From an uncultured Flavihumibacter sp. (GTDB lineage: Bacteria; Bacteroidota; Bacteroidia; Chitinophagales; Chitinophagaceae): DNA of 12,006 bases. The notes under the pieces are model-generated. The model saw only the letters and a program-made list of their open reading frames with translations. It was not told the origin of the DNA and did not search any database. Of this stretch, positions 1-7,689 are shown piece by piece. Made by a program: the position numbers and the translations under genes. How positions within the stretch are numbered: position 1 is the stretch's first letter; the number at the start of each line of letters is the position of its first letter. The stretch is from positions 1 to 12,006 of the forward strand of contig CAMLRX010000148.1 of NCBI GenBank assembly GCA_946482545.1, in the 5' to 3' direction.

Positions 1-2
1 AC

Positions 3-1916
3 AGCGGATCAGGTATTTACCGGCATGTTTGGCTTAGCGTGTCCGATGAACTGCATATCCCGCAATGGGGCGTAAGCATTTCAACCCCGGAAATAACCGG
101 AGAAAAGGCTGTGGTAGAAGTGAAAACAGTATTAAACAATACATCAGCCGCTCCACGTAATGCTACCCTGGTTACAAAGCTCACCGCAAAAGTTTCCGGT
201 AAAAAGGCGGGGAATGCATCCATTGAACTGACACTCGCGCCCGGCGAAAAAAGAACAGTCACGCAGCGCATTCCTGTACAGCGTCCGCAGTTATGGGAGG
301 TTGAAAAACCAAACCTGTACACCGCTTCTGTTCAGGTAAAGCAGGGCAATAAAATGGTGGACCAGGCGCAACACGATTTCGGCATAAGAACCATCGCATT
401 CTCCGCAGATAAAGGGTTTCAACTCAATGGGGAAATGATTAAACTGAATGGCGGCTGTGTGCACCACGATAACGGACTGCTTGGCGCAGCAGCTTATGAT
501 CGTGCTGAGAAGCGAAAGGCGGAATTGCTGAAAGCCGCCGGGTTTAATGCGGTGCGCACGGCACATAACCCGCCATCTGAAGCCTTCCTGGATGCCTGCG
601 ATCAACTTGGTCTGCTCGTAATAGATGAATCTTTCGATGGGTGGAGAACAGCCAAAACAAAATATGATTACGCGTCCATTTTCGATGAATGGTGGGAGAG
701 AGATATTGAAGCCATGGTGAAACGCGATATCAATCACCCCTCCATTATTTTGTGGAGCATTGGTAATGAGATCATAGAAAGAAAAGAACCCCGCGCTGTG
801 GAAACCGCAAAAATGCTTGCGGGAGCAGTAAGGAAACTCGATCCCACGCGCCCTGTAACTTCTGCCATGACGACCTGGGACAGTGAATGGGAATTGTTCG
901 ATCCCCTCATGGCCGCGCATGATGTGGCAGGGTACAACTACCAGTTGCACCGCGCACCCGCTGACCACAAAAGAGTGCCCTCGCGCATCATCGTTCAAAC
1001 GGAATCTTATCCGCGCGATGCTTTCGCCAACTGGCAACTCGTGCAGCAAAACCCATATATCATTGGGGATTTTGTCTGGACTGCCATGGATTACCTCGGC
1101 GAATCTGGAATCGGAAGGTATTTTTACAAGGGGGAAACACCCGGCGAACATTATGAACGTGATATCTATCCCTGGCATGGCGCTTATTGCGGCGACATAG
1201 ATTTGCTCGGCTGGAGAAAACCCATTTCGCATTACCGCGATCTGTTGTACAATAAGCAGAAGAAGCTGTACATGGCGGTGAAAGAACCCAACCATTACCT
1301 GGGTGAAATTAAAGAAACCATGTGGTCTGTATGGCCTACCTGGGAAAGCTGGACCTGGCCCGGCTATGAAGGGAAAAATATTGAAGTGGATATTTATTCG
1401 AGGTATACGATGGTGCGTTTATACCTGAACGATAGTCTCATTTCTGAAAGAACGATTACAGAAAAGGATGGTTACAGAACAACCATCGCACTTCCTTATG
1501 CGAAGGGAAAGTTAAGACTGGCGGGCGTGGTGAATGGTAAAGAAGTGGAAGAAACCCGTTTAATTACCGCAGGTGCTCCGGCAGCGGTAAAATTCATCGC
1601 CGATAGAAAAATGATCCATGCTGATGGCCAGGACCTGTCTTTTGTTGCTGTTGAAATAACGGATAAAGAAGGCAATATAGATCCCAATGCTTCCAGGCAA
1701 CTCAATTTCAACTTAACAGGTGCCGGAACAATAATCGCGACCGGGAGCGCCAATCTTCAGGACTCTATTTCCTATACAGCGCTGCAAAGGATGTCGTGGA
1801 AGGGCAGAGCGATGGTGGTGATTAAAAGTGAGATGGAAGCAGGAGTGGGCACCCTTACCGTTCGTTCGGATGGGTTGGCGCCTGCTTCGCTTAACATCAC
1901 CATGCAGAAAAAATAG
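3..1916 (+). CDS. GH2 family beta-galactosidase-like glycosidase (5' partial)
   Basis: Exo-acting retaining glycoside hydrolase of family GH2, most likely beta-galactosidase-like. The frame is open to the window edge, and the codons before the GTG at 39 encode GSGIYRHVWL, the conserved end of the GH2 sugar-binding domain. The GTG is therefore internal and the gene starts upstream. The visible 637 residues hold an Ig-like domain (about 60-380), a TIM barrel (about 380-1280) and C-terminal beta domains of the DUF4982 and Ig-like kind (about 1320-1910). The barrel shows GGCVHHD, RTAHNPPS, the acid/base Glu in WSIGNE (codon 768-770) and the nucleophile Glu in VQTES (codon 1002-1004). By comparison with relatives of about 800-850 residues, some 180-200 N-terminal residues are missing, probably including a signal peptide. 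The next gene starts 36 bp downstream on the same strand, suggesting an operon. Some relatives act on alpha-L-arabinopyranosides, so the exact substrate is uncertain. Confidence 0.93.
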   Translation, partial: SGSGIYRHVWLSVSDELHIPQWGVSISTPEITGEKAVVEVKTVLNNTSAAPRNATLVTKLTAKVSGKKAGNASIELTLAPGEKRTVTQRIPVQRPQLWEVEKPNLYTASVQVKQGNKMVDQAQHDFGIRTIAFSADKGFQLNGEMIKLNGGCVHHDNGLLGAAAYDRAEKRKAELLKAAGFNAVRTAHNPPSEAFLDACDQLGLLVIDESFDGWRTAKTKYDYASIFDEWWERDIEAMVKRDINHPSIILWSIGNEIIERKEPRAVETAKMLAGAVRKLDPTRPVTSAMTTWDSEWELFDPLMAAHDVAGYNYQLHRAPADHKRVPSRIIVQTESYPRDAFANWQLVQQNPYIIGDFVWTAMDYLGESGIGRYFYKGETPGEHYERDIYPWHGAYCGDIDLLGWRKPISHYRDLLYNKQKKLYMAVKEPNHYLGEIKETMWSVWPTWESWTWPGYEGKNIEVDIYSRYTMVRLYLNDSLISERTITEKDGYRTTIALPYAKGKLRLAGVVNGKEVEETRLITAGAPAAVKFIADRKMIHADGQDLSFVAVEITDKEGNIDPNASRQLNFNLTGAGTIIATGSANLQDSISYTALQRMSWKGRAMVVIKSEMEAGVGTLTVRSDGLAPASLNITMQKK

Positions 1917-1952
1917 TATTCCCGGGCAACAGGATAAGATCAAATAAAAGGC

Positions 1953-4900
1953 ATGAAAAAAATATTAAGGGCATTGCTGCTTCAGCTAAGTATTCTACTG
2001 GTGGTGAACGACGGGGTTGCCGCAGCGGATAAGGTAATCATAACTGATCTGCGGACGGAATACATTACAACACCGTTGGGTTTGGATGTTGCTGCACCCC
2101 GCTTCAGTTGGCGGATGACTGCTGCCGAAAGGGGATGCCGGCAAACGGCCTACAAAATTATTGTGCTGAATGAACTGGGCCAGGAAGTCTGGAACACGGG
2201 AAAAACGAAAAGTGATCTTGCCCTTGGTATCCGCTACAATGGCATAGAATTAAGTCCCCGCACCCGTTACCGCTGGAAGTTAACGGTATGGGACCACAAG
2301 CAGCGCCCGCACAACGCGGAGTCCTGGTTCGAAACCGGGTTGATGGAGAAAGCGCCGGTTTATTCCGCATGGAACAATGCAAAATGGATCGGCGTAAGTG
2401 ATGCGCAACAGGCGTTGCACGCGCAATACCTTCCCGTATTCAGGCTGGAATTTTCCATTCAACTGGATGAAAATACAAACAGCACCAAAGCCGGATTTTT
2501 GTACGGTGCCAACGATGCCCGGCTCATGGATCAAAATAAAAATCATTTCAGCATCCGCAACAGTAAAGACAGTTCTTATATATTGATTGAGTTGGATATC
2601 TCCCCTTTATTACATGAAGCGCCTGCACAGGTGAAGGTTTACAGATCCGGTTATACTAAAAAGGACCAGCGCAACCAGCCCCTGGCTACTTTTCATGTGC
2701 CAACACAGCTATTGAACAGCACGAATAAGTACCGGTTGCACCATTTTCATTTGTCGTCTGTATTAGGTGATACGGAATTGTTTCTGGATGGAACAGCACC
2801 CGCCAATCGGTTGGGAAAGGTTAACCTGAACCCGCTGGGTGGTGGCGGCGATTTTATCGCCTATCCTGTTTTAGGAGATCTTGGACTGTGGGTGCCCGCA
2901 GGGCAAACTGCTTTTTTTTCAAACATAACGGTAAGGCATTACCGCGGACCTTCTAACAAATTGTATGCTGATGATCTTTCGAAACACAAAGAACAACTGT
3001 TTCAGTCTGAAGAAAAGACGCTCAGCATAGAGAACAATGCGTATAAAGTGAAGGCAGGCGCAGCAGATTTTCTCTGCACTTCAGACCCCAGCCGTTATTC
3101 CTCTCCCATGTTGCGCACCACATTCGGCGTAAAATCAGCTCCGGTGAAGAAGGCCAGGCTTTATGTAAGCGCGCGCGGCATCTACGATATACACCTGAAC
3201 GGCAAACGGGTGGGCGACGAATACCTGAAGCCTGGATTAACACAGTACAACAAAACCCAGCATTATCAGGTATTTGATGTTACGGAAAGTGTACAAGCCG
3301 GTAAGAACGCACTGGGCGCTGTTTTAAGTGAGGGCTGGTGGAGTGGCGCCACTACTTATATGGGCGCATTCTGGAACTTTTTCGGCGACAGGCAATCGCT
3401 GCTCGCACAACTGATCATCACTTATGAAGATGGTACAGAAGAAGTGGTAAAAACAAATCCTGAAAGCTGGACCAGTTTCAGCAACGGACCCACGGTGTAC
3501 GGCAGCCTGTTTCAGGGTGAAGTTTACGATGCGCGAAAAGAAGCGCTTACACAGGATTGGTCGAAGGCCAGCTACAATGATAGTGACTGGGAAAAAGCAG
3601 TAGAAGTTCCCCTCGTGGGCAACATCAGCAACGACTCCATGAACCTTGCGCACAATATGCCGATGGTAAATGATTACAGTGCTTTCCGGCTGGAATCGGC
3701 GCCCGGTCTCGCGGTGAAAAAAGTTCGTACCCTGAATGCCGTAGCTGTAGAGGAAGTGCGGCCCGGCGTATATGTTTACGACCTCGGACAAAATATAGCC
3801 GGTGTTCCGCGCATAACCCTGAACGGTATACCGCCCGGCACAAAGGTAAACCTCCGCTTCGCGGAAGTGAAATACCCTTCGCTCCCGGAATACACGGAGA
3901 ATGCAGGTATGATCATGCTCGAAAACATCCGCGCAGCGATGGCCCAGGATATTTACATTACAAAGGGGGGGACAGAATTGATCAATCCACGGTTCACTTA
4001 CCATGGTTTCCGGTACATTGAGGTTACCGGTATCCCCCGGGCTTTACCTTTAAACGCAGTGCAGGGCGATGTATTGAGTTCTATCCATACCATAGCTGCA
4101 GACTTTGAAACTTCAGATATGTTGGTGAACAGATTATGGAAGAACATTGAATGGTCGGCGCTGGGCAATTTTGTATCCATCCCCACTGATTGCCCGCAGC
4201 GGAACGAAAGGCTCGGGTGGAGCGGCGACATCTCAGTGTTCTCGCGCACCGCTACTTACCTGGCAGATATTCCTGCTTTCTTACGGAACCACATGCAGGC
4301 CATGCGTGCAGTGCAAAACGAGGAGGGAAGGTTTCCGGATGTGGCGCCACTCGGCGGCGGTTTTGGCGGTGTGCTCTGGGGCAGTGCCGGCATAACCGTG
4401 GCCTGGGAAACCTACCGGCAGTATGGTGATATGGATTTGATGCGCGATCATTATGCCGCCATGAAGGCATACCTTCTTTATTTGGAGTCGCAGATTGACC
4501 CGGTTACAAAAGTGTTGTGTGAAAAGGAAAGAAAGAACTGGGGCAGTCTTGGCGACTGGCTCAGTCCTGAATACGACCGCACGGAAAAAACATTGCTCTG
4601 GGAAGCTTATTTTATTTATGACCTTGAAGTAATGGAAAAGGTCGCTGCTATTTTGGAAAAGAAAGATGATGCGCTGTTTTTCAGCAAGCTGCATTTGGAA
4701 AGAAAAGATTTTTTCAACAAAACCTACATAGATTCTATTTCAGGCATCACGCAATTTCGTGGTAAAGTTGTGGATACGCAAGCATCCTATGCGCTACCAC
4801 TGTCTTTCAACATCTTTAATGAAGGAAACAGGGCTATGGCCATCAGCCGTTTTGCCCAATCGGTTGCCCGGGAAAATAAGGCGGGTGACGGAACAATATG

Positions 4901-5513
4901 TCCGCCCTATTCGCTGATGACGGGTTTTATAGGGACCGCCTGGCTGAACCACGCGCTTTCGGGCAGCAATAAAAACGATCTCGCTTACCGGTTACTCGTC
5001 CAGGAGCAATACCCATCCTGGTTGTACCCGGTTTCGCAGGGCGCCACCACCATCTGGGAAAGGCTCAATGCGTACACACATACCAATGGATTTGGCGGAA
5101 ACAATACCATGAATTCTTTCAACCACTATTCATTCGGGGCCGTTGGCGCATGGCTCTGCGAGTATGCACTTGGCATTCAAAGGGATGAAACCGTTCCCGG
5201 GTTTAAACAGTTCGTGCTGGCGCCGGAACCTGATCCCACCGGGAAACTTACTTATGCCAAAGGGCATTACGATAGTTATTATGGCAGGATTGAAAGTGCC
5301 TGGGCTATGAAAGAAAATGGTTGCACTTATACTGTAACCGTGCCGCCTAACACAACGGCCAAACTTTGTATCAACGCCACTTCAGTTGATAAAATACGGT
5401 TAGATGGAAAAATATTCCGCAACAGGAAGCACGTTGTTTTTAGCGGAGCAGAGCATGATAAGTGCAGTTTCACTTTGCAACCCGGGCGTTATAGCTTTGA
5501 AGTGTTGAAATAA
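1953..5513 (+). CDS. Exported GH78 alpha-L-rhamnosidase with inserted beta-sandwich domain
   Basis: Inverting alpha-L-rhamnosidase that removes terminal L-rhamnose from plant glycans or glycosides, probably in the periplasm or at the cell surface. A signal peptide covers about residues 1-24 (MKKILR, hydrophobic core, GVAAA). An N-terminal Ig-like domain follows (about 28-130), then an extra region of about 130-375 that looks like a concanavalin-type beta-sandwich. Next come the Bac_rhamnosid_N domain (about 381-560), a second beta domain (about 595-700), the six-hairpin (alpha/alpha)6 barrel (about 715-1065) and a C-terminal beta domain (about 1085-1180). The motif DCPQRNERLGWSGD starts at D746 and puts the expected general acid at E752. 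The motif TTIWER puts the expected general base at E1036. Both match the acid and base of characterised GH78 enzymes. At 1186 residues it is longer than the usual 900-1000, and the insert accounts for most of the difference. The ATG follows an A-rich leader with a weak AAAAGG. It is probably co-transcribed with the upstream GH2 gene and faces the next gene tail to tail. Confidence 0.96.
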   Translation: MKKILRALLLQLSILLVVNDGVAAADKVIITDLRTEYITTPLGLDVAAPRFSWRMTAAERGCRQTAYKIIVLNELGQEVWNTGKTKSDLALGIRYNGIELSPRTRYRWKLTVWDHKQRPHNAESWFETGLMEKAPVYSAWNNAKWIGVSDAQQALHAQYLPVFRLEFSIQLDENTNSTKAGFLYGANDARLMDQNKNHFSIRNSKDSSYILIELDISPLLHEAPAQVKVYRSGYTKKDQRNQPLATFHVPTQLLNSTNKYRLHHFHLSSVLGDTELFLDGTAPANRLGKVNLNPLGGGGDFIAYPVLGDLGLWVPAGQTAFFSNITVRHYRGPSNKLYADDLSKHKEQLFQSEEKTLSIENNAYKVKAGAADFLCTSDPSRYSSPMLRTTFGVKSAPVKKARLYVSARGIYDIHLNGKRVGDEYLKPGLTQYNKTQHYQVFDVTESVQAGKNALGAVLSEGWWSGATTYMGAFWNFFGDRQSLLAQLIITYEDGTEEVVKTNPESWTSFSNGPTVYGSLFQGEVYDARKEALTQDWSKASYNDSDWEKAVEVPLVGNISNDSMNLAHNMPMVNDYSAFRLESAPGLAVKKVRTLNAVAVEEVRPGVYVYDLGQNIAGVPRITLNGIPPGTKVNLRFAEVKYPSLPEYTENAGMIMLENIRAAMAQDIYITKGGTELINPRFTYHGFRYIEVTGIPRALPLNAVQGDVLSSIHTIAADFETSDMLVNRLWKNIEWSALGNFVSIPTDCPQRNERLGWSGDISVFSRTATYLADIPAFLRNHMQAMRAVQNEEGRFPDVAPLGGGFGGVLWGSAGITVAWETYRQYGDMDLMRDHYAAMKAYLLYLESQIDPVTKVLCEKERKNWGSLGDWLSPEYDRTEKTLLWEAYFIYDLEVMEKVAAILEKKDDALFFSKLHLERKDFFNKTYIDSISGITQFRGKVVDTQASYALPLSFNIFNEGNRAMAISRFAQSVARENKAGDGTICPPYSLMTGFIGTAWLNHALSGSNKNDLAYRLLVQEQYPSWLYPVSQGATTIWERLNAYTHTNGFGGNNTMNSFNHYSFGAVGAWLCEYALGIQRDETVPGFKQFVLAPEPDPTGKLTYAKGHYDSYYGRIESAWAMKENGCTYTVTVPPNTTAKLCINATSVDKIRLDGKIFRNRKHVVFSGAEHDKCSFTLQPGRYSFEVLK

Positions 5514-5525
5514 ATTGGCAGTTAA

Positions 5526-5544
5526 CCATGAGCCATCCTCATGG
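5526..5544. terminator. Hairpin between convergent genes, possible bidirectional terminator
   Basis: A perfect 7-bp inverted repeat (CCATGAG / CTCATGG) with a 5-nt loop lies between the rhamnosidase stop at 5513 and the convergent GH2 gene, and its right arm contains that gene's TGA stop (5539-5541). Placement between convergent genes suggests a shared terminator. However, neither strand has a long T-tract after the stem; the plus strand only has ACGTTTATT. An intrinsic terminator is therefore plausible but weak. Confidence 0.4.
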
Positions 5545-7410
5545 ACGTTTATTCAAATCCAGTTCTTTCTTCTCCAACTCATTGTAGTAATCGCGGAGTA
5601 CAAAAAATGCAAGTTTCTTATTTCCGTATTCATCAATCAGTCCTTTCCTGTTGAAACCGTTCTGGTAAACTGGATTGTTCCTTTTGGGTGATTTGAAATC
5701 GACCAACAACCATGGACAAACGCCGCTGTAGTTAGATGGGAAACTGTTTTTAAACATATTGATCTGTTCTTCATAGAACCACTTCTGATAATCTTCGCTG
5801 AAGCGGGCTTCTTTCACGTCGCGGAAACCAAACTTCGCTTCGGCACCGGTTTCACTGATGAAGAAGGGCTTATTTTTATATTTGGTATCCCATTTGGCCG
5901 TTCTGCACGCGTCGGGTGTGTAAGCGTACCAGCCCAGGTATTCGTTCAGCGATACGATATCGGTGTATTCCCCCAGCGGGTCGTCCACGAAATTTAATCC
6001 TGCATTGTACCGCACTTCAAGGGCTGCGGATACCAGTCGTGTATCATCCAGCTTTTTCGCTTCCAGCACCAGCGTTTTCATGAATTCAGTTCTCTTTTCG
6101 CTTACCGGTGTTTCGTTTCCTACGGACCATATCACTACTGAAGCGCGGTTCCTGTCGCGGGTAATCATCTCTTTCAACTGCGCCTTCGCTTTATCCAGTA
6201 CTTGCGGGTTGGAGAAATTGATCGTCCAGTACACGGGTATTTCATCCCATACCATCAGGCCAAGGGAATCAGCCATCCGGTGCATAAATTCGTTGTGCGG
6301 ATAATGCGCCAGGCGCACCATATTACAATTCAGTTCTTTCGCCCATCCTAGTAATTTGAGCGCATCTTTCTGTGAATGTGCCCTGCGTACTTCGGGACCT
6401 ACTTCCTCGTGGATACTGATGGCACGGAGCAACACCTGCTCCCCATTCAATAAAATTTTATCGCCGGCCACTTCAATTTTACGGAAACCAATATGGTCGG
6501 TGATTTTATCATTGTTGAAAAGAAGGTTAACCTCATACAATTTAGGCTGCCTGGTGGACCACAATTCCAGTTGTTTTGTATTGATGTCAATAAATACGGA
6601 ATCACCTTTAGGGATGAATTCCCTGCGGATCTTCAGCGCAGGGATTTCCACGGTAACGGGTTTGTTGGTGCCGGGTTCATTCAGCTTTACCCAGCCGCTG
6701 ATCTGGTATTGCTTTTTCTTTTTCGCCAGAGTAATGTCCTGATCCTGTTTGAGCTGGATATGGTATTGCGTAATGAATTGATCTGGAACAATGAGCAGGT
6801 GCACGCTTCGGGTGATGCCGCCATAGTTCCACCAATCGGTGTTTACGGTAGGGATTTCATCCAGGTGGCGTTTGTTGTCCACTTTTACGACAAGATTATT
6901 TCCGGTGTCTTTTAAGATTTCTTTTGGGATGCTGAAGTTGAAAGGCGTGAAGCCGCCTTTGTGCATGCCCAGTTTTTTGCCATTGAGGTAAACGTGCGCT
7001 TCGTAATTTACCGCGCCGAAGTGCAGGAAAAGAGCTTCGTTGTCCTGTATGGATGGCTTGTTGAAATGGCGCTGGTACCAAACCGTACCTTCGTAATATT
7101 CAAAAATCCTGTTTTGGGAATTCCAGTCTCCGGGTACCTGCAAGGTGTAAGGCGCTTTGAATCCGTGCTCGGACCAGTCTGATTTTTTGCTGGAAGATGG
7201 TTCGTTCCAGTAGGCGCCACCGTCGTTTTCCCGTTTATCTTTTAAGCGGTAATCATAAGCGCCGGTTTCATAAGGATCAACAATATAATACCAGGCACCA
7301 TCAAGGGAAACGGATTTTCTTCCCTGGGTATTTATGATGAGCTCACTTTGTGCGGAAAGTGATGAAAAAAAGGGCTGGCAAAGTAGCAGGAGGGTGAAAA
7401 CTTTTTTCAT
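5539..7410 (-). CDS. Exported GH2 glycosidase, probable beta-glucuronidase
   Basis: Retaining exo-glycosidase of family GH2, likely releasing beta-linked glucuronate in the periplasm or at the surface. A signal peptide covers about residues 1-20 (MKKVFTLLLL..SLSAQ). It is followed by a jelly-roll sugar-binding domain (about 25-205), an Ig-like domain (about 206-304) and a TIM barrel from HIGFRKIE at about 305 to the end. The acid/base is E433 in WSVGNET and the nucleophile is E520 in FISETGA. NEYLGWY, before the nucleophile strand, resembles NRYYGWY of E. coli GusA. GFNRKG near the C-terminus places N587 and K589 as the Asn-x-Lys pair that binds the glucuronate carboxylate in GusA (N566/K568); this is the main reason to prefer glucuronidase over galactosidase. 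At 623 residues it is close to GusA-type length, without the C-terminal domains of the other GH2 in this window. It is divergent from the GH127 gene and convergent with the rhamnosidase. The leader before the ATG is A-rich without a strong ribosome site. The GH2 call is firm and the substrate call moderate. Confidence 0.93.
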   Translation of the reverse strand: MKKVFTLLLLCQPFFSSLSAQSELIINTQGRKSVSLDGAWYYIVDPYETGAYDYRLKDKRENDGGAYWNEPSSSKKSDWSEHGFKAPYTLQVPGDWNSQNRIFEYYEGTVWYQRHFNKPSIQDNEALFLHFGAVNYEAHVYLNGKKLGMHKGGFTPFNFSIPKEILKDTGNNLVVKVDNKRHLDEIPTVNTDWWNYGGITRSVHLLIVPDQFITQYHIQLKQDQDITLAKKKKQYQISGWVKLNEPGTNKPVTVEIPALKIRREFIPKGDSVFIDINTKQLELWSTRQPKLYEVNLLFNNDKITDHIGFRKIEVAGDKILLNGEQVLLRAISIHEEVGPEVRRAHSQKDALKLLGWAKELNCNMVRLAHYPHNEFMHRMADSLGLMVWDEIPVYWTINFSNPQVLDKAKAQLKEMITRDRNRASVVIWSVGNETPVSEKRTEFMKTLVLEAKKLDDTRLVSAALEVRYNAGLNFVDDPLGEYTDIVSLNEYLGWYAYTPDACRTAKWDTKYKNKPFFISETGAEAKFGFRDVKEARFSEDYQKWFYEEQINMFKNSFPSNYSGVCPWLLVDFKSPKRNNPVYQNGFNRKGLIDEYGNKKLAFFVLRDYYNELEKKELDLNKRP

Positions 7411-7689
7411 GATTTTATTTAAGCATACGCACCACCGGAATGTGACGCTGTTATGGGTATGCTCAAAAATAATGCAAATGCCGCTTGAAACGGGCGATTA
7501 GAAATTATAATTCCTCATTATTCAACGCTGTTCTTTCGTACAAATACTTGTTAATATCGTAAGAGGGTTAGCTAAAATAGACTTATTGCCCAAGCCGGTT
7601 TCTTCCTAGTTTAGTTCATTCAAAATAGAACAGTTTAACACCAGGCCTGCCATAGCACTGATAAGGCCGTTTCCGAAAACGATCTAAAT
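7411..7689. promoter_or_regulatory. Divergent intergenic region between GH2 and GH127 genes
   Basis: These 279 bp separate two outward-reading genes and should contain both promoters and leaders. No convincing ORF is present. Visible structure: a 7-bp inverted repeat AGCATAC (7422-7428) / GTATGCT (7457-7463) in the leader of the minus-strand gene; a palindrome CAGGCCTG at 7642-7649; and a short hairpin CGTTT (7668-7672) / AAACG (7677-7681) that ends 8 bp before the GH127 start codon. The middle part is AT-rich. No strong ribosome binding site precedes either start, as is usual in Bacteroidota. No good plus-strand promoter match was found; the nearest, TAGTTTAG around 7606, departs from TAnnTTTG in the TTTG half. 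Confidence 0.5.
7464..7471 (-). promoter_or_regulatory. Candidate Bacteroidota -7 element for the GH2 gene
   Basis: On the minus strand this reads TATTTTTG, matching the Bacteroidota -7 consensus TAnnTTTG, 53 bp upstream of the GH2 start codon. The matching -33 TTTG is not clear at the usual spacing; only a TTTC (plus-strand GAAA at 7487-7490) lies about 15 bp upstream. A match this short can occur by chance in AT-rich DNA. Confidence 0.3.

Noticed and set aside
39..41. GTG as the true start of the first gene
   Set aside because: The same frame is open upstream and encodes GSGIYRHVWL, a conserved GH2 segment, so the start lies before the window.
291..1295. Open frame of 334 codons on the minus strand inside the first GH2 gene
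   Set aside because: It is antisense to the conserved GH2 barrel with both catalytic motifs; the translation is Cys/His/Phe-rich and resembles no family I know.
1917..1952. Separate promoter or terminator between the first GH2 and the rhamnosidase
   Set aside because: Only 36 bp with no stem, T-tract or promoter match; read-through in one operon is simpler.
3965..3971. Run of seven G in the rhamnosidase gene as a phase-variation site
   Set aside because: The run is short, the frame is intact, and nothing else suggests slippage control; a T8 run near 2912-2919 is likewise read as ordinary coding sequence.
3324..4004. Open frame of 226 codons on the minus strand inside the rhamnosidase gene
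   Set aside because: It is a shadow of the GH78 coding sequence with no domain or independent start signals.
7606..7613. TAGTTTAG as a -7 promoter element for the GH127 gene
   Set aside because: It departs from TAnnTTTG in the TTTG half and has no clear -33 partner.
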